From Aureimonas flava (GTDB taxonomy: Bacteria > Pseudomonadota > Alphaproteobacteria > Rhizobiales > Rhizobiaceae), in NCBI RefSeq assembly GCF_003583935.1, contig NZ_QYRN01000001.1, positions 620,001-684,000 of the forward strand: DNA of 64,000 nt. Direction: 5' to 3'. The position numbers and the translations under genes were made by a program. The stretch's first letter is position 1; each line of letters opens with the position of its first letter. Of this stretch, positions 50,240-57,952 are shown piece by piece. The notes under the pieces were generated by a model. It did not search any database. It was not told the DNA's origin and saw nothing but the letters and a program-made list of their open reading frames with translations.

Positions 50240-51797
50240 GAGCGCAACGCATCCTCCCTCGGCGCCCCAGCCCGCTGTCGAGGTCAGGAGCGTCCCCGAA
50301 GGTGAGCGGTTCGTCGTGACGCGTGCCGGCACGACTCTAGACACGGGCGGGATGGTCTGGAAGCTCGAGAACCCTTCGCGCACGTTGACGATCGACCTGC
50401 ACGACATCGAGATGGCGACCGCCGCCGTCCGTAGTGCGATCGAGAGTTATCTGCGCCATACGATACGCCTTTATTCCGTCGGGGAGATCGCTGGGAACTG
50501 GGCAGTCCTTCGGATGGTAGTGGCTTGCAGGTCGGCGGCCGAAGCAGTGCTGCCTTATAGGATCCTTGGCGAAGTTCGGGAGCAGTTGAAGCCCCACGAG
50601 CACTACCGCCTTCACTACCTACGCAAATTCTACAATTGGTGCTGCGACCAGGGGTTCGACGGCTTCTCCGACGAAGTTGCGTTCGAGATGAACGAGCGAG
50701 TGTTCGGCGGGAACGACAAGGGAGAAGCGGTTCTTTCTGCGGACCCTCAGGAAGGTCCACTCGATGATCGTGAGATCTACGCACTGACCAACGCATTGCG
50801 GGGTGCACGCGTGACAGGAGCTTTGACATTGGCCGAACAAGCGGCCGTCTGGCTTTGCGTCGGACTGGGGAGTAACTCCGGCCCCCTCGCTCTGCTACGA
50901 GAGGAAGACTTCAAAAGCATAACCGCCGAAGGGACGGCGGGTAAGACGTATCTGCTTCAGGTTCCGCGACACAAGAAGGGCGATGTCCAATCTCGTAGCC
51001 AGTTCCGGGCTAGAAAGCTCAATGCGGACATCGGTGTCGTCATCGAGGCGTTGTTAGAAGAGAACCGCATGGCCGACGGGGGTGAGCCTGATGCTTCCCG
51101 TCCACTACTCATGCGGTCGAAAGAGCGCCGGGATCTCAGCCGGGAAGGCGAACTGACGGATTATCTATACCACCATACGTCTGTAGGAGTGCTCAACTTG
51201 GTCGCCCGCGCTGTGAAGAAGCTGGGCGTCATATCCCACCGAACCGGAGAGCCGCTGAAGGTGACGGTCCGCCGCCTGCGTTACACCTTCGCCACGCGAC
51301 TTGTTCGGGAAGGCGCCTCGCAGCGCGTCGTGGCGGACGCCCTGGACCACACCGACCTCCAGAACGTGGCCGTCTACTTCGACATGAAGAGCGACGTAGT
51401 GGAGCGGCTGGATGCCGCTATGGCGCTCCAGCTCGGGCCGTTGTCGCAGGCCTTCCTCGGCACCCTGGTCCGAACGGAGGCCGACGCCGTGAACGGCGAC
51501 CGACGCAGCAGGCGCATCCTTCACTCGGATCGGTCGAAGGGCACGCTCAAGCCGCTCGGAACGTGCGGCAGCTTCTCGTTCTGCGGGCTGAACGCGCCCG
51601 TCGCCTGCTACACCTGCGTCCGCTTCCAGCCTTGGATTGACGCCCCGCACCAGGAGGCGTTGGACGGGATGCTCGGTGAACGCCAGCGGCGCGTCGACGA
51701 GGGCCAGGACCCGAGGATGGTCACGCTGTTCGACACGACGATCCTCGCCATCGCTGATGTCATCGTTCAGATCAACGAGATGCGCCGTGCGGCTTGA
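50232..51797 (+). CDS. Tyrosine recombinase TR-B
   Basis: This 521-aa recombinase starts at ATG 50232, inside the TR-A relic stop. The catalytic domain shows VTVRRLRYTFATRLVREGAS (Arg II region), ADALDHTDLQNVAVYFD (late His and Tyr). The Arg I position reads CVGLGSNSGPLALLREEDF, where active enzymes have an Arg (GLRRGE type), so the Arg I residue seems to be lost. A C-terminal Cys cluster (GTCGSFSFCGLNAPVACYTC) suggests a zinc site. It overlaps TR-C by 11 bases. Confidence 0.83.
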   Translation: MARSATHPPSAPQPAVEVRSVPEGERFVVTRAGTTLDTGGMVWKLENPSRTLTIDLHDIEMATAAVRSAIESYLRHTIRLYSVGEIAGNWAVLRMVVACRSAAEAVLPYRILGEVREQLKPHEHYRLHYLRKFYNWCCDQGFDGFSDEVAFEMNERVFGGNDKGEAVLSADPQEGPLDDREIYALTNALRGARVTGALTLAEQAAVWLCVGLGSNSGPLALLREEDFKSITAEGTAGKTYLLQVPRHKKGDVQSRSQFRARKLNADIGVVIEALLEENRMADGGEPDASRPLLMRSKERRDLSREGELTDYLYHHTSVGVLNLVARAVKKLGVISHRTGEPLKVTVRRLRYTFATRLVREGASQRVVADALDHTDLQNVAVYFDMKSDVVERLDAAMALQLGPLSQAFLGTLVRTEADAVNGDRRSRRILHSDRSKGTLKPLGTCGSFSFCGLNAPVACYTCVRFQPWIDAPHQEALDGMLGERQRRVDEGQDPRMVTLFDTTILAIADVIVQINEMRRAA

Positions 51798-53814
51798 ACG
51801 ACTCCCGTCCGGCCTGCTCGTCGAGGCCCGCCGGAACCTCGCTGCCTTCGTTCGTCGCGGGCGCCATGACATCGTTGCGTTGGGCGAAGACCTGCCGTTC
51901 GACGCTCCTGCATGGGACCTCACGCGCTTTTCCCAAGCCCGAGCGTCGTCCGGAAGCCGCAAGTTCGTGCTCTACTTCACGACATCCGAGAACGGGAACG
52001 CGAAGGGGCTGGAAGGACGCGTACCCCTGTCGGAGCCGTTCGCAGGCTTCATCAAGACAGTGGCACGCCTGCGCTACGACGCGAACCCGAAGGTGCCCCA
52101 GACCCTCGCCGTCCTCGTGCGCGCGTCACGCTACCTGCACGACGTCCTGGCGGACCGCGGCTACGATCCGTGCGAGCTGGTGAAGGCGGACTTCGATGAG
52201 GCGGCCGGCTTATGCATGGTCCGGGAAGCGGCGAGTTCGCGCTACCGGGTAGGCGTGTTCCTCGCCGAGATCGCCGACTGGCTGAACCGCTATTCGCTGA
52301 CGAAGGGTAGGATCACCTTCCGCAACCCTTTCCCAAGGGTTGCCTACGACGGCACACGCCTCGGCGACGATCACGACGACCGCGGGAAGAAGAAGCTTCC
52401 GAGCCCCGAGATGCTGGACGCGCTCAGCCAGCTCGCGAACCTCGTCGAGTCGCCGCCGGATGTCATCCGGATGCGAGCGATCGAGCTCTTGGTCTGCGGC
52501 GGCTGGCGCATCAACGAGCTTCTCACGTTGCCGGAGAACTGCGAGGTGGAGGAGGACGCGTTCGAGAACGGCCGCCCGGTCCTCGGCCCCGATGGTGCGC
52601 CGCAGCTCCGTTACGGTATCCGGTACCAGCCTGAGAAGGGCGGGAAGCCCGCGATCAAGTGGTTGCCGACGCCGATGGTGGACGTTGCCAAGCGCGCCGT
52701 CGCCGACATTCGGGACCGGACCATCGAGGGCCGGAGCGTGGCGGCATGGCTCGAGGCCAATCCCGGTCAGGCCTATCTTCCGGACGGTCTTCGCGATCGG
52801 GCGACGCTTTCCAGCCGGGACCTGGAAGCCGCCTTCGGCTTGGTGAACGGCACGGGTAACCAGTGGGCCAAGAACAGGAAGCTCGTGCCGGTCGAGGTCG
52901 TTGCCCGAACATCGCACTACACCCGCCAGGACGTGGAGGCGGCCCTCCTGGCTGACCAACGATCCTTGAAGCCCAAGAACCCGACGAGCATGCCGCTCTC
53001 GAAGCACCTGTTCGTGACCCCGCTCAATCTATTCCATGACCAGCGCGGCACGAACGCCAGCGTCTTGTCCCTCCTGACGGACCAGCAGATTGCCGACTTC
53101 CTCGGCGGGCGGGTGTCCGACCGCGGGGCCGCCAAGTCGGTGTTCGAGCGCTTCGGCTTCGTGGACGAGAACGGCCGGCCGTTCGAGATGAACAGCCACA
53201 TGTTCCGCCACTGGCTGAACACCATGGCCCAGCAGGGCGGCATGGGCCAGCACGAGATCGCCCGGTGGTTCGGTCGCAAGGACGTCGGCCAGAACACCGC
53301 CTACGACCACCGGTCGGCCATGCAGATGGCCGAGGAAGCCAGGGAGCTTCTGGCGACGGGGAAGGTCATCGGCGGGGTCGGGGCACGCCACGATCGGCTT
53401 CCCCCCATCGAACGGCCGAAGTTCCGCGCGGCGGTGTTCGCCACCGGCCATACGACGGATCTCGGCATGTGCGGATCGGACTGGAGCCTTACCCCGTGCC
53501 TCAAGCATGGCGCCTGCGGCCACTGCGAGGAGCTCTTCATCGAGAAGGGCAACCCCGACCAGAAGTGCCGGGCCGAGACCATGCTCGAGGAGCACGAATG
53601 GCTGCTCGAACGGGCGCTCGAGGAGGTTGCCGAGGAGACGTTCGGGGCGTCGAACCACCTCAACCACATCCGCCTCATCGTCAACGGGCTAAGGCGCATC
53701 GTCGCCGTCCACAACGACCCGTCGATCCCGGACGGGACGCTTGTCCACGTCAATCCGGAAGGACTGGACGAGGAACGGCGGCAGTTGCTGGGCCTCGTTC
53801 CCAAGTTGGCGTAG
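51787..53814 (+). CDS. Tyrosine recombinase TR-C (large)
   Basis: GTG 51787 overlaps the end of TR-B and gives 675 aa. The frame upstream to 51637 is a shadow of TR-B. Catalytic residues look complete: Arg I in VCGGWRINELLTLP, the HxxR motif in NSHMFRHWLNTMAQ, and QNTAYDHRSA for the terminal Tyr. A Cys-rich C-terminal segment (MCGSDWSLTPCLKHGACGHC) may bind zinc. The size is close to TnpB of Tn554 (about 630 aa), and the order of two recombinases followed by a small helper also matches Tn554. Confidence 0.85.
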   Translation: MRLERLPSGLLVEARRNLAAFVRRGRHDIVALGEDLPFDAPAWDLTRFSQARASSGSRKFVLYFTTSENGNAKGLEGRVPLSEPFAGFIKTVARLRYDANPKVPQTLAVLVRASRYLHDVLADRGYDPCELVKADFDEAAGLCMVREAASSRYRVGVFLAEIADWLNRYSLTKGRITFRNPFPRVAYDGTRLGDDHDDRGKKKLPSPEMLDALSQLANLVESPPDVIRMRAIELLVCGGWRINELLTLPENCEVEEDAFENGRPVLGPDGAPQLRYGIRYQPEKGGKPAIKWLPTPMVDVAKRAVADIRDRTIEGRSVAAWLEANPGQAYLPDGLRDRATLSSRDLEAAFGLVNGTGNQWAKNRKLVPVEVVARTSHYTRQDVEAALLADQRSLKPKNPTSMPLSKHLFVTPLNLFHDQRGTNASVLSLLTDQQIADFLGGRVSDRGAAKSVFERFGFVDENGRPFEMNSHMFRHWLNTMAQQGGMGQHEIARWFGRKDVGQNTAYDHRSAMQMAEEARELLATGKVIGGVGARHDRLPPIERPKFRAAVFATGHTTDLGMCGSDWSLTPCLKHGACGHCEELFIEKGNPDQKCRAETMLEEHEWLLERALEEVAEETFGASNHLNHIRLIVNGLRRIVAVHNDPSIPDGTLVHVNPEGLDEERRQLLGLVPKLA

Positions 53815-53815
53815 G

Positions 53816-54274
53816 ATGGCGGGCAAGGGAAAGCCGAAGGCACAAGCGAAGCCGACCAAGGCGGGGCGCCGTGTCCCTATCAAGACCTTCCACATCGAGG
53901 CCATCGTCAGCGCGGTCAAAGCGTCGGACATGGCCCCGACCTGGGAGGACATCCGCGACATCGGCGAGCGCGCGTTCGGCCACTGCTGGACGCGACAGGC
54001 GCTCGAACGGCACGATGCGATCAAGGAGGCCTACCTCGCCCGGCAATCCAAGAGCGGAGCGTCCAAGTCGGCTCCGTCCAAGGACCCCGCCATCGACCTT
54101 CTCGAGCAACGGATTGCGTTGCAGGCGGCCGAACTCGAGCGCCTGCGCATGACCATCGGTGAGCTGAACGACTTGTTCGTTCGGTACCAGTACAACGCCC
54201 ATGCCCGCGGCATCTCGCCGGCGGAACTCGAAGCCTCCTTGCCGATCGTGCCGAAGAGGCGTTCCCATGGGTAG
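53816..54274 (+). CDS. Small basic coiled-coil protein of the recombinase operon
   Basis: ATG 53816, two bases after the TR-C stop, gives 152 aa. A Lys-rich N-terminus (MAGKGKPKAQAKPTKAGRRV) is followed by a helical part with an HTH-like stretch (MAPTWEDIRDIGERAFGHCW) and a coiled coil (LEQRIALQAAELERLRMTIG). It is probably a DNA-binding accessory factor of the recombinases. I do not recognise a named family. Confidence 0.7.
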   Translation: MAGKGKPKAQAKPTKAGRRVPIKTFHIEAIVSAVKASDMAPTWEDIRDIGERAFGHCWTRQALERHDAIKEAYLARQSKSGASKSAPSKDPAIDLLEQRIALQAAELERLRMTIGELNDLFVRYQYNAHARGISPAELEASLPIVPKRRSHG

Positions 54275-54656
54275 AAGCGGCGCCGAAGTCGGACGCGAGA
54301 ATGCCAAGCGCTTGCGGTCGTACCTGGACGGCGCACCCGAGCTGCCGGTTCGAGGCGGAAAGCTACACGTCCAGGCGATCGCCGACGCCGCCGGGATCGA
54401 TCGGCAGACGCTCTACAAGAACGCGAGCTGTCGCGCGTTGATCGAGGCCGCGGCCGCGCGCGTCGGCGCAGATGCCGTTGCCAAGGGCGGCCCCGCCGCG
54501 CTCGACCCCGAACATGCGCGCCTGGAGCGGCGCGTGTCCGAACTCGAGCGCGCGAACGCAGCGCTCCGGGTCGAGGTCACTGAGCTGCGGTCAAGGCTTC
54601 GGCGTCTCGCCCACGTCGAGGAACATCTGACTGAGACGGGTCGGTTGGTCCGGTGA
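54267..54656 (+). CDS. HTH plus coiled-coil helper, DUF6262/TnpC-like
   Basis: ATG 54267 overlaps the preceding gene by eight bases and gives 129 aa. A helix-turn-helix of TetR-like shape (VQAIADAAGIDRQTLYKNAS) is followed by a long coiled coil (LERRVSELERANAALRVEVT). This layout resembles TnpC of Tn554 and the DUF6262 family, which accompany tyrosine-recombinase transposons. The family call is tentative. Confidence 0.65.
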   Translation: MGRSGAEVGRENAKRLRSYLDGAPELPVRGGKLHVQAIADAAGIDRQTLYKNASCRALIEAAAARVGADAVAKGGPAALDPEHARLERRVSELERANAALRVEVTELRSRLRRLAHVEEHLTETGRLVR

Positions 54657-56779
54657 CCCAGGCCGTGATCATCGAGTCTGTTCTCACTCCTGACGGAAGA
54701 ATCTTCAACGGCCGGGACGAGGACGGGCAGCGGCGGCGCTTTGTGTGCCGGACGATCTTCCGTCCGCCCGTCGTCGGCGAGACGTGGCAGGTCGCGGGCG
54801 TGGTCAGGAGGCATCCGACGCACGGTCAGCAGGTCGAGGTATCGTCCGCACACCTCGTGGTTTCGGCCGGCCGCGCCATCGTCGAGTTGTTGCAGGGGCC
54901 GAGGTTCCCCGGTGTCGGCCCCGCCGCCGCCTCGCGCCTCTGGTCGGCATTCGGTGCCCGTCTTCCCGAGCTGCTCTCCGAGGGTGAGGAAGGGGCGATC
55001 GCGGAAGCGCTCGGCGGGACGGACAACGCGTGGCGGCAGGCCGCCACGCTCACGGGGACTTGGCCCGACGTGCGCGGCGAGGCTCATGTCGCGACCTGGC
55101 TGGACCGCGCCGGGATCGGCCCCGCGGTCGCGACCAAGGTCGCGTCCTGCTATGGCTCGGACGCCACGGCGTTGCTCGAGGAGGATCCGTACAGGCTGCT
55201 GGCCTTCATGCCGTGGTCGGCGGTGGACGGCCTCGCGACCAGGATGGGGGTGGCCCCCGACGACCGCCGACGGCTGGTGGCAGCATGCGAGGCGGTCCTG
55301 TACGAGGCCCTCGACTCATCCGACACCTGGTTGCCCGACGCGGGCTTCCGTCGCGCGCTGGGCCTTAAGCTCTCCGGGCGGGCGCTCGTCGCCAAAGCCC
55401 TCGCGTGCGCTGTCGAGATGTCGGTCGTCGAGCGCATCGACGGGGGCTGGCAGGCGCTTGGTCCTGCCACCATGGAGAGGTTCGTTGCCGGCCGGGTGGC
55501 CGAACTCGTCCGCCGGGGCGGTCGCTCCGGCCTTGAACTTCCGCCCACCGACCGACATGGACTGTCGGAGGAACAGAAGGCCGCCGTCCGGATGGCGGTG
55601 ACCTGGCGCTTCAGCCTCCTTCTAGGCGGCGCCGGAGTCGGGAAGACCACAGCTCTTCGCGCGCTCTGCGACGTCGCGAGCGGTCAGGGCTTCGACCTGC
55701 ACCTCATGGCGCTCAGCGGCCGGGCGGCCAAGCGCGTCGCCGAATCGACCGGTAGGTCTGCTTCGACGATCGCCAGATGGCTTCAGGCGGTCTCCGCCGG
55801 GACGACCGGCTTCGGGCAAAGGCCACTCGTCGTCGTCGACGAGGCATCCATGGTGGACCTGTCATCGCTCTACAGGATCATGAGGGCCACCCCGGACGAC
55901 GGAGGGTACGTCCTCATCGGCGACCCGGGCCAGTTGCCGCCCGTGTCCTTCGGACTGACGCTGCATGCGCTCGTTCCGTGCGCGTCGGTGCCGCGAGTCG
56001 AACTGTCCACCGTGTTCCGGCAGGCGGCAGCGACCGGCATCCCGACCCTCGCCGCGGCCATACGTGTCGGTGACGTGCCCGAGATCCCTGCCTTCGCAGG
56101 CACGGAGCTGACCGGGGCGCACTTCGTCGAGTGTCCCGTCACGGGCATCGTGGGCACGGTGGCGAACCTGCTGGATCGCCTCGACGACGGCTCCGTCCAG
56201 GTGATCGGCTCCGTGAAGGGCAGGGGCGATTCGAACGACGGCGGCATCCGCGCGGTGAACGCGGTGATGCGGGCCAAGCGATCCGGCGGCAAGCCCGAGC
56301 TGACCGGCGGCTTCTTCGAAGGGGAGCCGGTGGTCTGGACGCGCAACGACCGGGACCGGGGACTGACGAACGGCACGCTCGGCCACGTGGCCGGCGAACG
56401 GGACGGCGACGGTGGGAGACGGCTGCGCGTCACGTTCGACGGGGTCGAGCACGAACTCGCCGGCGATTCGTTGCGCAACCTCGAACTCGCCTGGGCGATC
56501 ACCGCCCACAAGAGCCAGGGATCGGCGTTCGGCACGGTGATCGTCCTCGTCTCGCCAAACCGCCTGCTCGACCGGGCACTCCTATATACTGCGGTGACGC
56601 GCGCCCGCGAGCGGGTCATCCTCATCGGCAGCGTCGGTGCGTTCGCGAAGGCCGTCGGGTCGCCGCCTTCTGCATCGAGGAGGTCGGTCGCGCTCGGCGC
56701 GCATCTCGCCGCGCTCGGCCTCGCCGAATCGGACAATGATGCCGCATCGGCCACAGGGCAGGTGCCGGCCGGGTCCTGA
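54653..56779 (+). CDS. RecD2-like SF1 DNA helicase
   Basis: GTG 54653 overlaps the preceding stop (GTGA) and gives 708 aa. The N-terminal third has RecD2-type helix-hairpin regions (LLQGPRFPGVGPAAASRLWS and GIGPAVATKVASCYG). The helicase motifs are LLLGGAGVGKTTALRALCD (Walker A), VVVDEASMVDLSS (Walker B), IGDPGQLPPVSFG and WAITAHKSQGSAFGTVIV, then YTAVTRARERVILIGS. Being the last cistron of the recombinase operon, it may unwind DNA during excision or integration, or replicate the element. Helicases are not part of known Tn554-type modules. Confidence 0.85.
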   Translation: MTQAVIIESVLTPDGRIFNGRDEDGQRRRFVCRTIFRPPVVGETWQVAGVVRRHPTHGQQVEVSSAHLVVSAGRAIVELLQGPRFPGVGPAAASRLWSAFGARLPELLSEGEEGAIAEALGGTDNAWRQAATLTGTWPDVRGEAHVATWLDRAGIGPAVATKVASCYGSDATALLEEDPYRLLAFMPWSAVDGLATRMGVAPDDRRRLVAACEAVLYEALDSSDTWLPDAGFRRALGLKLSGRALVAKALACAVEMSVVERIDGGWQALGPATMERFVAGRVAELVRRGGRSGLELPPTDRHGLSEEQKAAVRMAVTWRFSLLLGGAGVGKTTALRALCDVASGQGFDLHLMALSGRAAKRVAESTGRSASTIARWLQAVSAGTTGFGQRPLVVVDEASMVDLSSLYRIMRATPDDGGYVLIGDPGQLPPVSFGLTLHALVPCASVPRVELSTVFRQAAATGIPTLAAAIRVGDVPEIPAFAGTELTGAHFVECPVTGIVGTVANLLDRLDDGSVQVIGSVKGRGDSNDGGIRAVNAVMRAKRSGGKPELTGGFFEGEPVVWTRNDRDRGLTNGTLGHVAGERDGDGGRRLRVTFDGVEHELAGDSLRNLELAWAITAHKSQGSAFGTVIVLVSPNRLLDRALLYTAVTRARERVILIGSVGAFAKAVGSPPSASRRSVALGAHLAALGLAESDNDAASATGQVPAGS

Positions 56780-56847
56780 CCCTTGGTGAGCCCCGAGCGA
56801 CCCTCCTCGACACCGCGCCCGCCGCGGTGGATGCCGCCCTTGGTCCT

Positions 56848-57011
56848 GACCCTCGGAGCCGCCCGTCGCGATCCCGGAAAGGCACGGGAGGTTCGACCGA
56901 AGCGACTGAGGCTCAGGGGACCCGCGCCACCTGTGGCGTGGGGTGGCCGCAGGGAGCGCAGGGCGGTCCTTCCGTGCCAGGGATCGTGAGCGACGGGCGG
57001 CTCCGAGGGTC
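56848..57011. repeat. 164-bp imperfect inverted repeat near the right end
   Basis: Perfect 22-bp outer arms (56848-56869 and 56990-57011, starting GACCCTCGGAGCC on the left) continue inward with GATCCC/GGGATC (56870-56875, 56980-56985) and GGCACGG/CCGTGCC (56881-56887, 56972-56978). The loop contains GCCACCTGTGGC. Transcribed, it would fold into a long hairpin 70 bp after the helicase stop. It could be a terminator, a small structured RNA or a folded DNA end. Confidence 0.7.
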
Positions 57012-57034
57012 GATGAAGGACTCGAATGTCAACT

Positions 57035-57130
57035 CCTTTACACCCCGATCTTTTACCCTCAGCGTCGTGCCTCGACGACGAAACCGTTGAGAACCATGGC
57101 ACTGACACACACAGTTTACACCTGACCCCA
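57035..57130 (-). repeat. Right terminal inverted repeat and subterminal repeat
   Basis: In inverse orientation to the left end: TGGGGTC (57124-57130), two bases, GTGTAAACTG (57112-57121), then a weaker GTGTAAAGG (57035-57043). The left end likewise has one terminal and one subterminal GTGTAAA block. Confidence 0.65.
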
Positions 57131-57137
57131 CAAGTAA

Positions 57138-57146
57138 CCGTTCTGA
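57138..57146 (+). repeat. Right attachment-site repeat (attR)
   Basis: CCGTTCTGA repeats the last nine bases of ssb (37738-37746) in direct orientation, seven bases outside the right terminal repeat. The sequence after it (ACGTCGGCC) should be the native ssb downstream flank. Confidence 0.7.
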
Positions 57147-57189
57147 ACGTCGGCCGCCTCGCGACGCGAGGCAATGCCACGACAAACGC

Positions 57190-57212
57190 CGGGGCGACCG
57201 ATCGTCGCCCCG
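57190..57212 (+). terminator. Hairpin that probably was the native ssb 3' structure
   Basis: A 9-bp stem (CGGGGCGAC at 57190-57198, GTCGCCCCG at 57204-57212) with a 5-base loop lies 44 bp after attR. Before insertion it would have been 44 bp behind the ssb stop, a typical terminator position. There is no T-run, so termination strength is doubtful. Confidence 0.45.
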
Positions 57213-57382
57213 CGTCTCCCGGTCGGTCCGGGACGTCCGGCCTTGGCCTGCCGAGGCTGTGCGGTGTCCGCCGCGCCGCCTCCGCCGCAGCATTGGGCTC
57301 GCGGCAAGGAAGGCCGACGTTCGGCAACCGCCAGTTTGAGGCCAGCCGCCTGCGGCAGGGTGCGCTCCGAAAAGGAGACGCC

Positions 57383-57568
57383 ATGCAAGACCTGGTCGAC
57401 ATCGCCGCCGTGACCGAACGCCTCATGCAGACCCTTTCCCAGATCGAGACGATGCTGGGCGAAGACCAGGCGGACGTGGCGCGCCGGCAGGCGGACTACC
57501 TGGACATGCTGCGACGAAAGGCCACCGGTGAGGTGAGCGGCAACGTGACCGCGCAGTTCTTCGCCTGA
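57383..57568 (+). CDS. Small hypothetical protein
   Basis: ATG 57383 behind AAAGGAG gives 61 aa: an N-terminal MQDLVDIAAVTERLMQTLSQ, then IETMLGEDQADVARRQADYL and a short tail ending NVTAQFFA. It is helical and acidic, without membrane segment or Cys. I do not recognise it. The strong RBS and codon use like the core genes support translation. It belongs to the native chromosome just outside the island and was originally close to ssb. Confidence 0.6.
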   Translation: MQDLVDIAAVTERLMQTLSQIETMLGEDQADVARRQADYLDMLRRKATGEVSGNVTAQFFA

Positions 57569-57952
57569 TCGAGCGCGTGAGCGTTGCGAATTGCGGACCC
57601 CAAAACCGACCGCGACCGAGCTTCGATCGCCTGGGCTGCATCCCCGAGCGTACAAGCACCTTGGCACATGCGCACAAGAGGACTCCAGGAGTCGGTCGAA
57701 CTCCGCTCGAAGTATCCTGCTCCGGTTGTATTGGAATGGTCGTCAGATGATCTCTGGACGATGCGCCGGGCTGCGCCGCGGACCGCGGGCGGACGCAAAT
57801 GTGGCAAGATTTCGGCAACGCATTTTCTTCATGATGGGCGACCGCGACTCGCGTGGACTTGCAATCGCTTCATCAGTTGGTAACCTCCCGCGCGGATATG
57901 GTGGGGACGGCGCGACGGGGCATGCGCGCCCTTGTGAATGTTGGGGGCATGA
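57569..57952. other. Gene-free region upstream of rlpA
   Basis: About 384 bp with no supported gene. I looked for a tRNA on either strand and found no cloverleaf. Short frames here have no RBS and odd composition. GC content falls around 57700-57880, so the rlpA promoter is probably there. Confidence 0.4.

Larger units (their letters stand above)
37747..57146. mobile_element. 19.4-kb genomic island inserted at ssb, tyrosine-recombinase type
   Basis: The borders are set by three independent signals: 9-bp direct repeats (37738-37746 and 57138-57146), inverted TGGGGTC...GTGTAAACTG ends (37751-37773 and 57112-57130), and the switch from conserved housekeeping order to recombinase and defence-type genes. 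Contents from left to right are TR-A, recombinase and lysR relics, a Mokosh-like pair, a leftward AAA+/DUF6634 block with an XRE regulator, and the TR-B, TR-C, helper, helicase operon. It resembles multi-recombinase elements (Tn554-like TnpABC, or recombinase-in-trio elements) in logic, but the gene sizes and the added helicase do not match any I can name. Some patches, such as 49840-49985, are markedly AT-rich. Confidence 0.85.

Noticed and set aside
51637-51786. N-terminal extension of TR-C inside TR-B
   Set aside because: The extra 50 residues are a shadow of TR-B; GTG 51787 gives a start overlapping the TR-B stop, as at the other joints of the operon.
57569-57952. tRNA gene as the island's integration target or upstream of rlpA
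   Set aside because: No cloverleaf or T-loop sequence found; the attachment repeat is the ssb 3' end instead.
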